Source: Saccharothrix longispora
GTDB taxonomy: Bacteria; Actinomycetota; Actinomycetes; Mycobacteriales; Pseudonocardiaceae
DNA length: 64,000 nucleotides
Assembly: GCF_030852425.1 (NCBI RefSeq)
Contig: NZ_NSDM01000019.1
Span: 1-64,000, forward strand
Direction of reading: 5' to 3'
How positions within the stretch are numbered: position 1 is the first letter of the stretch; the number at the start of each line of letters is the position of its first letter. Below are positions 17,747-28,144 of the stretch, in pieces. The notes under the pieces were generated by a model, which saw only the letters and a list, made by a program, of their open reading frames with translations, was not told where the DNA came from and ran no database searches. Both the position numbers and the translations under genes were made by a program.

Positions 17747-18628
17747 TCAACTGCCCGTTGCGACCTCGAACCGGGTCGCGGCCTCCAGTATCAGGGCTTT
17801 GGACGCCCGGAGGTCCAGGGCGGCGACCTTCCGGCGGTCCCAGGCGACCCGGTAGGGCTCGGTGGCGGTCTCGCGGTCGCGGTAGAAGGACTCGGCGTGG
17901 CCGTGAACCTGGACGATGTCGGCGGCAGGGCCGTTGCGGAAGCGCAGCAGGTAGAAAGCCGCGTCCATGCCGGGGTAGGCGCCGGCGGAGATCGGTTGGA
18001 CCTGGATCTCCACGTTGGGCAGGTCGCACGCCGCCGCGAGGTGGAGGAGCTGCTCCTGCATCACGGTCGGGCCGCCGACGGGCAGGCGCAGGGCGAGTTC
18101 GTGCACGACGGCGCGGATCGTGGGCGGGTTGCGCTTGGCGAGCACCTGCTGCCTGGCCTTGCGGAGGGCGACCAGTTCCTCGATGCGCTCGGGTGCGAGC
18201 AGGTCGCCGCTGCGCAGCCACAGTTCGCGCATGTACGCCTCGGTCTGGAAGTACAACGGCACGAGGGTCAGCGTCACGGCCAGGACCTCGACGGCCTCGG
18301 CGCGTTCCAGTTCCAGGAAGGCGCGGCTCTTGAGCGGGACGAACATGGGGAACTCGCCGCGCCTGGTGCCGGCCCGGACCTCGCGGGCCAGTTCGAGGAG
18401 CATGACCAGGTCGTCGCGCCCGATGTCGTACGCCCTGGCCAGCACCTCGATCTCCTGGCGCTTGAACTTGCTCTCGCCGCGCTCCTTGCGGGTCAGCGTC
18501 GGACCGGTCGCCTCGATCAGCTCGGCGGCCTCGTCGCGGTCGATGCCGGCCTCCTTGCGGAAGCTGCGCATGGCCGCGCCGAGTTGGCGGCGCTGACCGA
18601 CGGGGCTGTCGTCAACGAGGTGGGGCAC
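17747..18628 (-). CDS. XRE-type helix-turn-helix regulator with DUF5753
   Basis: A 293-residue regulator. Residues ~12-75 form a helix-turn-helix (LGAAMRSFRKEAGIDRDEAAE, IEVLARAYDIGRDDL). The rest is the DUF5753 domain, with LVPLYFQTEAYMREL, RNPPTIRAVVHELALRLPVGGP, MQEQLLHLAAACDLPNVEIQVQP and FYRDRETATEPYRVAWDRRKVAALD. It is the partner of the downstream DUF397 gene. The start is GTG 18628, preceded by agaggac. Its promoter region is an unusually AT-rich 209-base gap shared with a divergent small gene, which is a plausible target of autoregulation. Confidence 0.9.
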   Translation of the reverse strand: MPHLVDDSPVGQRRQLGAAMRSFRKEAGIDRDEAAELIEATGPTLTRKERGESKFKRQEIEVLARAYDIGRDDLVMLLELAREVRAGTRRGEFPMFVPLKSRAFLELERAEAVEVLAVTLTLVPLYFQTEAYMRELWLRSGDLLAPERIEELVALRKARQQVLAKRNPPTIRAVVHELALRLPVGGPTVMQEQLLHLAAACDLPNVEIQVQPISAGAYPGMDAAFYLLRFRNGPAADIVQVHGHAESFYRDRETATEPYRVAWDRRKVAALDLRASKALILEAATRFEVATGS

Positions 18629-18837
18629 GGGTCGTCCTCTTCTTTATCCGTTGCCATTTCGCACGTGTTGAAAGTGCCCGTATTGAGTGATTCACGAGAT
18701 TCACCCGGTCGATTAAGGGTGCTAAACGTACGTGCGTGTTCTACTGGTCGTGTTGTTGGCTTTCGATCGCACCTTGTCACACCGACAGCGGTCGGCTGGG
18801 GTTTCGCGGTGATCGGTCAACCGAAAGAGGAGATGAC
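18629..18837. promoter_or_regulatory. AT-rich divergent promoter region with GATTCAC direct repeats
   Basis: This gap between the XRE/DUF5753 gene (-) and the alanine-rich gene (+) is far richer in A/T than its surroundings. It contains GATTCAC twice (18689-18695 and 18698-18704, 9 bases apart) and the palindrome ACGTACGT (18726-18733). The minus-strand hexamer GATAAA near 18645-18650 could be a -10 element for the regulator. The repeats are candidate operator half-sites. Confidence 0.45.
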
Positions 18838-19311
18838 ATGGCTGGAACGCGGGGGCAGGTCGTGACGAGCCTGGGCATCCACCTGGAGGAGGGCGTCCCG
18901 ATCGACCTGCGGGGGAGCCTGGGTGCGACGGCGTTCCTGACGATCGGCGACGGCATCGAGGTCGTCCTCGGCGAGTCGCACCTCCGGGCGCTGCGGGACC
19001 GGGCCGACTCCGCCCTGGGCGACATGGCGCTGGTCGGGGCCGCCCAGCGGGTGCTGGGGGACGTCGGCGAAGCGGGCGCGCAGGCGTGCACGGCCGCCGC
19101 GTTCGCGCGGGCCGAGGCCGAGGCGGCGCGGCGGGCGGGCGCCGAGGATCAGGCCGCGTCGGCGTTCGCCGCGGCCGAGCGCGCGGCGCGGGCCGCGGAA
19201 CGCGCGCGGGACGCCGTGCGGGCGGCGGTCGAGGCGATGGAGTCGGCCGACGACGCCGCCGAGCGCGCCAGGTACGCGGCCCTGACCGCCCGCGCGGCGA
19301 CGGGGGACTGA
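18838..19311 (+). CDS. Small alanine-rich helical protein, unrecognised
   Basis: A 157-residue protein that I do not recognise. The first ~65 residues look like a small mixed domain (VVTSLGIHLEEGVPIDLRG, FLTIGDGIEVVLGESHLRAL). The remainder is a long alanine/arginine/glutamate-rich helix (for example AEAEAARRAGAEDQAASAF), probably a coiled coil. There is no signal peptide, membrane segment or cysteine pattern. ATG 18838 follows a strong ribosome site (gaaagaggag, 18823-18832). It is divergent from the XRE/DUF5753-DUF397 pair and may be controlled by it. A structural or binding role is possible. Confidence 0.7.
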   Translation: MAGTRGQVVTSLGIHLEEGVPIDLRGSLGATAFLTIGDGIEVVLGESHLRALRDRADSALGDMALVGAAQRVLGDVGEAGAQACTAAAFARAEAEAARRAGAEDQAASAFAAAERAARAAERARDAVRAAVEAMESADDAAERARYAALTARAATGD

Positions 19312-19366
19312 CCCGCTCCGGAGTCGTGCGGGCAGGGCTGTCGGAGGGGTCGGTTAGGATCGCGCG

Positions 19367-21174
<1,808 letters not shown>

Positions 21175-21178
<4 letters not shown>

Positions 21179-21975
21179 CCGGGCTCCAGCTCACCGACCT
21201 GCGCGCCGACTGCTCCCGCTGCACCGGCCTGTGCTGCGTGGTCCCGGCGTTCGGGAAGTCGGACGACTTCGCCATCGACAAGCCGGCGCGCACCCCGTGC
21301 CCGAACCTCGGCGGCGACTCCAGGTGCGGCATCCACGCCGAGCTGCGGCCGCGCGGGTTTCCCGGGTGCACGGTGTACGACTGCTTCGGCGCGGGCCAGC
21401 GCGTGACGCAGGCGACGTTCGGCGGCACGACGTGGCGCGACGACCCGTCGTCGGCGCGGCGGGTGTTCGACGTGTTCCCCGTGGTGCGGCAGCTGCACGA
21501 ACTGCTCTGGTACCTCACCGCGGCGCTGGCCCTCGAACCCGCCCGCGAGCTGCACGCCGACCTCGCCGACGTCCGCGCGACCGTGGAGGCGCTGGCCGGG
21601 GGCACGCCCGACGAACTGCTCGCGCTCGACGTCGGCCCGCACTGGGGCCGGGCGAACGCGCTCCTGCTGCGGGCGAGCGAACTCGTGCGCGGGCGCGGTC
21701 GGAACCGGCGGGGCGCCGACCTCGTCGGCAAGGACCTGCGCGGGGCGCGGATGCGGGCCTCCACGTTGCGCGGCGCGTACCTCATCGGCGCGGACCTGCG
21801 GGGCGCGGACCTGCGGCTGGTCGACTTCATCGGCGCCGACCTGCGCGGCGCCGACCTCGCCGGGGCCGACCTGACCGGCGCGTTCTTCCTCACCCAGGCC
21901 CAGGTCGACGCGGCGCGCGGCGACGGGACGACGAAGCTGCCCGACGGCCTGCGCGCGCCCGCGCACTGGGCCTGA
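21175..21975 (+). CDS. Pentapeptide-repeat protein with N-terminal cysteine cluster
   Basis: A 266-residue protein. The N-terminal ~75 residues carry a metal-type cysteine cluster ([42 protein letters not shown]) like the YkgJ-type zinc/iron-chelating domain. A helical middle follows. Residues ~180-245 are pentapeptide repeats of the A(D/N)LxG form ([34 protein letters not shown]), which fold as a right-handed beta helix. The GTG start overlaps the recQ stop by 4 bases, so it is co-translated with RecQ. Pentapeptide proteins of the Qnr/MfpA group mimic DNA; a role around RecQ substrates is conceivable but is inference only. Confidence 0.85.
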
Positions 21976-21996
21976 CCGCGCTCCGGCGCTGTCGGT

Positions 21997-24018
21997 TCAC
22001 GCCGCGGGGCCGGACCCGGTGGGGCCGAGGCCGGTGCGCCTGCGCCGCACGGTCGAGGCCAGGTCGACCGGGTCGCACGCGGCCAGGTGGTCGCGGACCA
22101 GTTCGTGCGGGAAGCGGTGCTCGTCGACCAGCAGCACGCGGTCGCGGGCGGCCTGGACGAGCGCGCCGCGCCGCAGCGGGAACTCGTCGAGCGCGAGCGG
22201 GCGGGCGAGCAGTTCGGCGACGACCTGCCAGGGACGGACCGCGAGCGGGGTGACGGCCAGCCCGAGCAGCAGACCGGTGGCCGGCGCCAGGGCGGCGGGC
22301 TGCGCGGCGGCCCCGGCGAGCGCGGCGAACCCGACGCCGACCAGGCCCGCGACCGGTAACCAGCGCAGCCTCGCGGCGGGCCGCGCGCCCACCCCGGACC
22401 ACACCTCGCCGAGCCCTCCCGCGAACACCCCGACCGCCGCACCCGCGGCCAGTCCGGCGCCCAGCCCGGCCAGCACCCCGCCGGGGCCGGTCAGCACCAT
22501 GACCCCGGCCGGCACGAGCGCGCACACCACCGCCCAGTACCGGTCGCGCGTGCTCCGGTAGGCGACCAGCAGGGACACCGCGACGACGAGCCCGAAACCG
22601 AGGGCGGCGGGCCACCGGGAGAGCTGCGCGCCGACCCACCCGCCGACGACCGCCAGGCCGCCGGCGAGCAGCGCGCCTGCCGTGAAGCCGATGGCGGCCC
22701 ACCGGGCGCCGCGCCACCCGGGCACCCGCGAGCCCGCGCCCCCGGTCCCGTCCGCGTCGACCGGGAAGTCGCCTCGCGGCGCCGACAGCGTCGCCACCGC
22801 CGCGCACCCGGCGGCCGTCAGGCCGAACCGGACGCCGACCGCGAAGCACAGCGCCACCGCCGCGCCCGCCAGCGCGCTCGGCGCGGCCCGGCGGAACAGG
22901 CGCCACACCGGGGCCGGCCCCACGAAGTCCAGCCACACCCGGCGCGGCGGCAGGGTCGGGCTCACGGCCAGGTCACCGCGCCGCCGCGCGATCAGCGCCA
23001 GGAACCTCAGCGCCCGGACCAGCCGCTCCGGCCGCGTCGCGCCCCTGGCGGCCGACTCGACCAGGTAGGTGTCGACCACGCCCCGGTACTCGGCGCGACC
23101 CGTGCGATGGGCCAGCGCCAGCAGGCCGAACGCCAGCGGCGTGCGGATCTCGTCCCACAGGTCCGGCTCCTTGGTGAGCGTTTCCCGGAGGCCGTCCAGG
23201 CGGGGGGCGCAGGCGGCGATCAGGGCTTCCGCCTCGGCCCGCCGCAGCGGTTCGACCCGCAGCACGTCGTGGCCGGGCAGGGCGTCGACGTCGTCCACCG
23301 CGCACAGCACCAGTTGCGGCGGGCGCAGGGCGGCGACCCGGTCCAGGCACGCCGCCCGCTCCGGCCCGGCCAGTTCGTCCAGGCCGTCGAGCAGCAGGGC
23401 GAGGCCGCGGTCGCGCAGCCACACCCGGCCGACCCGCGTGCCGATGCCGTACCGCTCCGCGAGGAACAGCAGCAGCCACTCGGCGAAGTCCTCGTCGCGC
23501 CGCCACCCGCCGACGTCGACCACGACCGGCACGGGGCGGCCCGGGTCGTCGCGCGCCCGCACCACGAGCGTGCCCGCCAGGTCGAGCAGCAGCGTCGTCT
23601 TGCCCGCGCCCGGCTCGCCGACGACGACCAGCGGCACGCGCAGCCGGGTGGGCAGGCGCGGCCCGGCGCGCGGCGCGACGCCGAGCTTCAGCCGCACCTG
23701 CTCGGCGAGCGACCCGTCCAGCCTCTCCCGCACGAACCGCTCCACGCCGTCCAGCGCGGACGCCCGGTTGGCGGGGTGCGCGGGCCGGCGCGCCGACAGC
23801 CGGGCGCGCAGCGGGTTCCACGCGGCCAGGCACGCGGTCACGGCGGCCAGCACGGCCAGCGCGGGCCACAGCCAGGCCGCCCACGACCCGAGCACGCGGG
23901 GCGCCGTCCCGCCGGTGGCGGTGTTGACCGCGATCGGCACGAGCACGAGGCAGGTGACGCTCCCCGCGCCGATCAGGGCGACCAGGCGGGATGCGCGCGC
24001 GAGCCGTCGGGTGTCCAT
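21997..24018 (-). CDS. NACHT-family NTPase with membrane-spanning ends
   Basis: A 673-residue STAND-type NTPase. Two hydrophobic segments lie near the N-terminus (about residues 10-70). The NACHT domain follows, with Walker A VVGEPGAGKTTLLL and Walker B LALLLDGLDEL. Winged-helix-like sequence (RTPLAFGLLALAHRTG, YLVESAARG) comes next. About 270 residues with many hydrophobic segments rich in A, G, V and L then lead to a soluble C-terminal tail (VLLVDEHRFPHELVRDHLAA). There is no ligand-sensing repeat domain such as TPR, LRR or WD40. Bacterial NACHT proteins include anti-phage sensors, but this membrane form is not one I can assign. ATG 24018 has only a weak ribosome site; GTG 24027 is possible. 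Confidence 0.85.
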   Translation of the reverse strand: MDTRRLARASRLVALIGAGSVTCLVLVPIAVNTATGGTAPRVLGSWAAWLWPALAVLAAVTACLAAWNPLRARLSARRPAHPANRASALDGVERFVRERLDGSLAEQVRLKLGVAPRAGPRLPTRLRVPLVVVGEPGAGKTTLLLDLAGTLVVRARDDPGRPVPVVVDVGGWRRDEDFAEWLLLFLAERYGIGTRVGRVWLRDRGLALLLDGLDELAGPERAACLDRVAALRPPQLVLCAVDDVDALPGHDVLRVEPLRRAEAEALIAACAPRLDGLRETLTKEPDLWDEIRTPLAFGLLALAHRTGRAEYRGVVDTYLVESAARGATRPERLVRALRFLALIARRRGDLAVSPTLPPRRVWLDFVGPAPVWRLFRRAAPSALAGAAVALCFAVGVRFGLTAAGCAAVATLSAPRGDFPVDADGTGGAGSRVPGWRGARWAAIGFTAGALLAGGLAVVGGWVGAQLSRWPAALGFGLVVAVSLLVAYRSTRDRYWAVVCALVPAGVMVLTGPGGVLAGLGAGLAAGAAVGVFAGGLGEVWSGVGARPAARLRWLPVAGLVGVGFAALAGAAAQPAALAPATGLLLGLAVTPLAVRPWQVVAELLARPLALDEFPLRRGALVQAARDRVLLVDEHRFPHELVRDHLAACDPVDLASTVRRRRTGLGPTGSGPAA

Positions 24019-24090
24019 GTCGCGCACGACGGTAACGGCGTTCGGGACGCGGTGGTAGGCGAGTTCCCGTGGTCAGGGGGTCACGATGGG

Positions 24091-24891
24091 TCACGCCCCC
24101 AGGAAGTCCACGACCAGCCGGTTGACGGCCTCGGGCCGCTCCAGGAAGCCGTAGTGGCCCGCGTCGGCGACCTCCTCGTACCGCGCGCCGGGGATGGCGT
24201 CGGCCACCTCGCGCGCCAGGTGCGGCGGCAGCACGCGGTCGTCGGCGAACCCCACGACGAGGCACGGGACGGTGATGTCCCGGTAGGCGGCGAGGCGGTC
24301 GCCGAAGTCGTCCAGCTCCAGCTGCGCCCGCACGCCCTTGCCGGCGGACGGCCCGGCGTACTCCAGGACGTCGAGCCAGTCCCGGGCGGCCACGGGGTCG
24401 CGCAGCGTCGCGGGGGACAGGTTCAGCACCGCGGAGACCGCCGCGTGGTACTCGGCGGGCAGGGCGACGCCCTGGTCGTGCAGTGCCCGCTCGCCGCGCG
24501 ACAGCGCCAGCTGGAGGGGGTCGTCGCGCCCGGCGGTCGCGAGCAGCACCGCCCGCGACACCAGGTCGGGGCGGGCCAGCGCCAGCTCCTGCGCCACCCG
24601 CGCGCCGAGGGACGTGCCGACGACGTGCGCCCGCCCGCCCAGCGATTCGACCAGCGCGGCCGTGTCGCCGACCAGGTCGGCCAGCCGCATGCCGGCCGCG
24701 CACTCGTCGGTCGGCGGGATGCCCCGGTTGTCGAAGGTGGCGACCCGGAACCCGGCGGCGCGCAGCGCGGGCACCTGGTGCGCGTGCCACACCCGCCCGG
24801 GGCTCCCGGTGCCCATCACGAGCACGACGAGGTCGCCCTCGCCGTCGACCTGGTAGCTGAGGTTGATCCCGTTGAGCGCGACGACCGGCAT
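24091..24891 (-). CDS. Alpha/beta-fold hydrolase
   Basis: A 266-residue alpha/beta hydrolase. The nucleophile elbow is GTSLGA (serine in G-x-S-x-G), the acid is probably the aspartate in VGFADDRVLPPH, and the histidine is in ADAGHYGFLERPE. Oxyanion-region residues are in VMGTGSPGRVWHAHQ. No signal peptide; cytoplasmic. The substrate is unknown; close relatives act on esters, lactones or haloalkanes. It is 10 bases downstream of the CoA-binding protein gene in one operon. The ATG at 24891 matches the start of family homology. Confidence 0.88.
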   Translation of the reverse strand: MPVVALNGINLSYQVDGEGDLVVLVMGTGSPGRVWHAHQVPALRAAGFRVATFDNRGIPPTDECAAGMRLADLVGDTAALVESLGGRAHVVGTSLGARVAQELALARPDLVSRAVLLATAGRDDPLQLALSRGERALHDQGVALPAEYHAAVSAVLNLSPATLRDPVAARDWLDVLEYAGPSAGKGVRAQLELDDFGDRLAAYRDITVPCLVVGFADDRVLPPHLAREVADAIPGARYEEVADAGHYGFLERPEAVNRLVVDFLGA

Positions 24892-24901
24892 GGTCGGCAG
24901 G

Positions 24902-25321
24902 CTAGCGCGGCCCGTGCGCGGCCCACTCGATCGCCGGGCAGCGGTCCATGACCACGTCGAGACCGGCCGCGGTGACCCGTTCGTAGGCGGCCTCGTCGAC
25001 CACGTCGAGCTGGAACCACACGGCCTTCGCACCGATCGCGGCGGCCTGGTCGGCGAACTCGCCCGCGGCCTCGGACCGGCGGAACACGTCCACCACGTCC
25101 ACCGGGAACGGGATGTCGGCCAGCGAGGCGTAGCCGCGCTCGCCGTGCACGGTCTCGGCGTCGGGGTGCACGGGCACGATCCGCTTGCCGTGCCGCTGGA
25201 GGAAGCGCGCGACGCCGTACGCGGCGCGGCTCGGCGAGGAGGACAGGCCGACGACGGCCCACGTGTCGCCGTTCGCCAGGACGCGGCGGATCTTGTCGGG
25301 GTCGCCCCACGGTTCGGTCAT
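24902..25321 (-). CDS. CoA-binding domain protein (YccU type)
   Basis: A 139-residue Rossmann-fold protein of the YccU/CoA-binding family. The segments WAVVGLSSSPSRAAYGVARFL, GKRIVPVHPDAETVHGERGYASL, VDVVDVFRRSEAAGEFADQA and GAKAVWFQLDVVDEAAYERV are characteristic. Members bind CoA or an acyl-CoA but no reaction is established. ATG 25321 is the start; the upstream in-frame codons to 25420 lack family similarity. The alpha/beta hydrolase follows directly in the same operon, so both may act on one acyl substrate. Confidence 0.9.
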   Translation of the reverse strand: MTEPWGDPDKIRRVLANGDTWAVVGLSSSPSRAAYGVARFLQRHGKRIVPVHPDAETVHGERGYASLADIPFPVDVVDVFRRSEAAGEFADQAAAIGAKAVWFQLDVVDEAAYERVTAAGLDVVMDRCPAIEWAAHGPR

Positions 25322-25409
25322 GCCACCAGGGTAGGACCCCTGCATGTGAAGCGATTTCGCGTTTAGGCTGGGCGTGCCGCCGCCGCGGAGCCTTCGAGAG
25401 GACATCGTG

Positions 25410-26681
25410 ATGCGCGCCACCCGACTACTCCTGATCGCCGCGCTCGCCGCCCCCCTGGTGACGCCGACGGCGCACGCGCGGCCCGCCGACGGCCGGTACT
25501 ACGTGCAGAGCGCCACCACCGGGCTGAACGCGGGCGTCTCCGGCACGACCGTGCTCCAGCGCAGGCCCAAGGGCGACGAGGACCACCAGCAGTGGACCCT
25601 GTCCGGCCGCACCCTGCGCGAGGGCGACCGGTGCCTGGGCCGCGCCGGCGACCAGGCCGTCACCCTGCCCTGCGACAGCCCCGACGCCCAGTGGGACGTG
25701 CTCGACGACGGCGACCGGCACCGGCTCAAGGTCCCCGGCGCCGACCGCCACCTCGTGGCGGTCGGCACGGACCGGGTGCACGTCGGCGCCGGCGCCGACC
25801 GCTGGTACCTGACCCCGGTGTCACCGGTCCGCACGCCGGCGCCCGCCGAGGGGCGGCGCCGCCTCGACCAGGTCACCTTCCTCACCGCGCACAACGCCTA
25901 CGCCAACGGCGTGGACGGCGGCTTCGCCCCGCCGTTCGTCAACCTGGCGCCCAACCAGGCCCGCGGCATCGCCCGGCAGCTCGCGGACGGCGTGCGCGGC
26001 TTCCAGTTCGACGTCCACCAGACGCCCGACGGCGCGATCCTGTGCCACAACAGCTGCGCACTGGTCAGCCGCCCGGTCGCGCTGTGGGTGGACCTCCAGC
26101 GGATCGTGGACTTCCTGGAGGCGAACCCGCGCGAGTTCGTCACCGTCTTCCTGGAGGACCACGTCTCCGCCGACGTGCTGCGCGCCGAGCTGGACCGGGT
26201 CGACGGCCTGGCCGACGTGCTGTTCCGCCCCGACCTGTCGAACGTGCGCGCCACCGGCTGGCCCACCCTCGACACGTTGCGCGCACGCAACGACAGGCTG
26301 CTGGTCTTCACCGACCGGACCCGCTCCGGCGACACCGTGCCGCGCGACGCGTTCGGGGTGATGTACCAGTCGGAGTGGACGGTGGAGAACCACTGGTCGA
26401 TGGGGTCGGGCCTGGGCACGTCCGACTGGTCCTGCTACAGCCGCTGGAGCACGCCGCTCACCCGCACCGAACCCGGCTTCCGACCGCTGTTCGTGATGAA
26501 CCACTTCCGGGACGTGCCGCTGACCGGCACCGCCACCACCGACAACGGCAAGCTCGCCGACCGGGCCCGCCGGTTCTGCGAACCCGCCGCGCGCACGACG
26601 CCGACCTACCTGGCCGTGGACCACTACCACCTGGGCAACCCGATGGCGGCCGTCGCGGCCCTGTCCGCCGAGCGCTTCTAG
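25410..26681 (+). CDS. Secreted phosphatidylinositol-phospholipase-like protein with ricin-type lectin domain
   Basis: A 423-residue exported protein. A Sec signal peptide (MRATRLLLIAALAAPLVTPTAHA) is followed by a beta-trefoil, ricin B-like domain (residues ~30-140: YYVQSATTGLNAG, DHQQWTLSG, GDRCLG). A PI-PLC X-like TIM barrel follows: a histidine in FLTAHNAYAN, GVRGFQFDVHQTPDGAILCHN, and VTVFLEDHVS. Typical enzymes cleave phosphoinositides or glycerophosphodiesters; several bacterial members of this group have unknown substrates. The ATG at 25410 follows agagga (25397-25402); a GTG directly before it is possible. It converges with a secreted protease gene, the two stop codons overlapping by 3 bases. 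Confidence 0.82.
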   Translation: MRATRLLLIAALAAPLVTPTAHARPADGRYYVQSATTGLNAGVSGTTVLQRRPKGDEDHQQWTLSGRTLREGDRCLGRAGDQAVTLPCDSPDAQWDVLDDGDRHRLKVPGADRHLVAVGTDRVHVGAGADRWYLTPVSPVRTPAPAEGRRRLDQVTFLTAHNAYANGVDGGFAPPFVNLAPNQARGIARQLADGVRGFQFDVHQTPDGAILCHNSCALVSRPVALWVDLQRIVDFLEANPREFVTVFLEDHVSADVLRAELDRVDGLADVLFRPDLSNVRATGWPTLDTLRARNDRLLVFTDRTRSGDTVPRDAFGVMYQSEWTVENHWSMGSGLGTSDWSCYSRWSTPLTRTEPGFRPLFVMNHFRDVPLTGTATTDNGKLADRARRFCEPAARTTPTYLAVDHYHLGNPMAAVAALSAERF

Positions 26682-27490
26682 CGCCGGCCCGGGGGACGGG
26701 GCAGCGCGCACCCGGCGGCGGTCGGGTCCAGCCGGCCGCCGCCGACCAGGCACGGCGCCAGCCCGTGCACCGGCTGGCCGTAGCGGGCGCCGGGTCGCAC
26801 CGTCACCGCGCCCGCCGCGTCCACCTCGCACGGGTTGTCGCGCGTGCAGCGCTCGCCGTTCTCGTTGGTGGTGTTGTTCACCGCCACCACCCGACCGGTC
26901 GAGACGTCGACCACGGGCGAGCCCGAGGTGCCGCCCCTGGTGTCGCACCGGCTCGTGTAGCGCATCGAGCCGTGCCACACCCAGGGGCCCTCGCGCAGCT
27001 CGTGCACGAACCCGTCGACGTGGCACGAGTAGACCTTGTGCCAGTACCCCGACACCACGCGGATGTCGGCGCCCTCGTCCGCGCGGGTGGTCGACAGCTC
27101 CAGGACCCGCGTGCCCAGCGCCTCCACCTCGGAGTTCGTGCTGGTGAGCCGGTACAGCGCCAGGTCGGTGCCGTGCATCGTCGCGTACAGCAGGCGGTCG
27201 GCGCGCAGCGTGCCCAGCGTCCCCTCGCCGTCGCGGGACAGCAGGGTGAACGCGCGCCCGCCCTCGGCGTCGACCACCACCTCGCCGGGGTCCATCAGGC
27301 GCACGCAGTGCCCGTTGGTCAGCACCAGCGCCGGCTCGTCCGGCCCGGCGCCCGGTGGCCGCACCACCGACCCCGAGCAGCCCTTCATCGACACCGCGCC
27401 GGCGAAGTCGACGTCCCGCCGGGCGGCGGCGGGAGCGGTGAGCAGGGGCAGGAGGAGCACGGCGGCGAGCACCGCAACCAGGTGGCGCAT
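26678..27490 (-). CDS. Secreted trypsin-like serine protease
   Basis: A 270-residue exported protease. The signal peptide is MRHLVAVLAAVLLLPLLTAPAAA. The catalytic triad is visible: His in VLTNGHCVRL, Asp in HGTDLALYRL and Ser in DTRGGTSGSPVVD. Paired cysteines (KGCSGS and NGHC; YSCHV and SRCD; RCTRDNPCE) suggest disulfides. There is no obvious pro-region. The ATG is at 27490. The gene shares its 3' end with the convergent phospholipase-like gene; both products are secreted, so they may work in the same extracellular setting. Confidence 0.88.
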   Translation of the reverse strand: MRHLVAVLAAVLLLPLLTAPAAARRDVDFAGAVSMKGCSGSVVRPPGAGPDEPALVLTNGHCVRLMDPGEVVVDAEGGRAFTLLSRDGEGTLGTLRADRLLYATMHGTDLALYRLTSTNSEVEALGTRVLELSTTRADEGADIRVVSGYWHKVYSCHVDGFVHELREGPWVWHGSMRYTSRCDTRGGTSGSPVVDVSTGRVVAVNNTTNENGERCTRDNPCEVDAAGAVTVRPGARYGQPVHGLAPCLVGGGRLDPTAAGCALPRPPGRR

Positions 27491-27530
27491 GGCGGTCGAT
27501 CCAATCAGGACCCCTCGCCGGACGCACGCC

Positions 27531-27570
27531 CGCCCACCCGCCCGCGTTCACCGATACGGGCCGGTGGGCG
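27531..27570 (-). terminator. Terminator hairpin after DinB-like gene
   Basis: A 14-bp inverted repeat with one mismatch (27531-27544 and 27557-27570) and a 12-base loop lies immediately downstream of the DinB-like stop codon on the minus strand, and before the protease promoter. Confidence 0.6.
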
Positions 27571-27572
27571 GA

Positions 27573-28082
27573 CTACTCGCCCGTCGCCCCGTCCGCCAGC
27601 TCGCGCAGCAGGTCGAGGTGGCCCACGTGCCGGGCGGTCTCCTGCACCAGGTGGGCGAGCACCCAGCGGACCGTGCGCCCCCGGCCGTCGCGGTCGGCAC
27701 GGGTGCGGTCGTCCGGCCCGAGGCCCTCCAGCGCCCGCGCCGAGCGCTCCCACTCGGCCCGGTACGCGGCGACCACCGAGTCGACCGTGTCGTCCGCGCC
27801 CAGCCGCCACGACGCGTCGGCGTCCTCGCCCCACAGCGACGGCAGGTCCGCCCCGCCGGTCTCGATCGAGAACCACCAGCGCTCGACGGCCGTCAGGTGC
27901 TTCAGCACGCCCAGGGCGCTCACCACCGGCGACGTGCCGATCGGGGCCGCGGAGGCGTCGGCCGTGCCCAGGCCCTCGACCTTGGCCACGGCGGTGAGCC
28001 GCAGGAAGGTCAGGAACTCGGTCAGCAGGCGCAGCTCGTCGTGGGCGTCGACCCGGGGCCACGCGCGTTCGTTCGAACCCAT
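27573..28082 (-). CDS. DinB/DUF664 family protein
   Basis: A 169-residue four-helix protein of the DinB-like group that includes mycothiol-dependent transferases. Candidate metal-ligand histidines are in VLKHLTAVERWWF and in LAHLVQETARHVGHLDLLRE; the latter has the usual H-x3-H spacing. Mycothiol is the low-molecular-weight thiol of actinobacteria, so a mycothiol S-transferase activity is plausible, though the substrate is unknown. ATG 28082 is the start. It is transcribed divergently from the gene at 28311, across a 228-base gap containing a structured leader. Confidence 0.87.
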   Translation of the reverse strand: MGSNERAWPRVDAHDELRLLTEFLTFLRLTAVAKVEGLGTADASAAPIGTSPVVSALGVLKHLTAVERWWFSIETGGADLPSLWGEDADASWRLGADDTVDSVVAAYRAEWERSARALEGLGPDDRTRADRDGRGRTVRWVLAHLVQETARHVGHLDLLRELADGATGE

Positions 28083-28144
28083 GTTCGAACCTTAGGGCAC
28101 CGGCGGGGCCACGCCGCCGGCCGGTCCTTTGCTATCGTCGGCAA

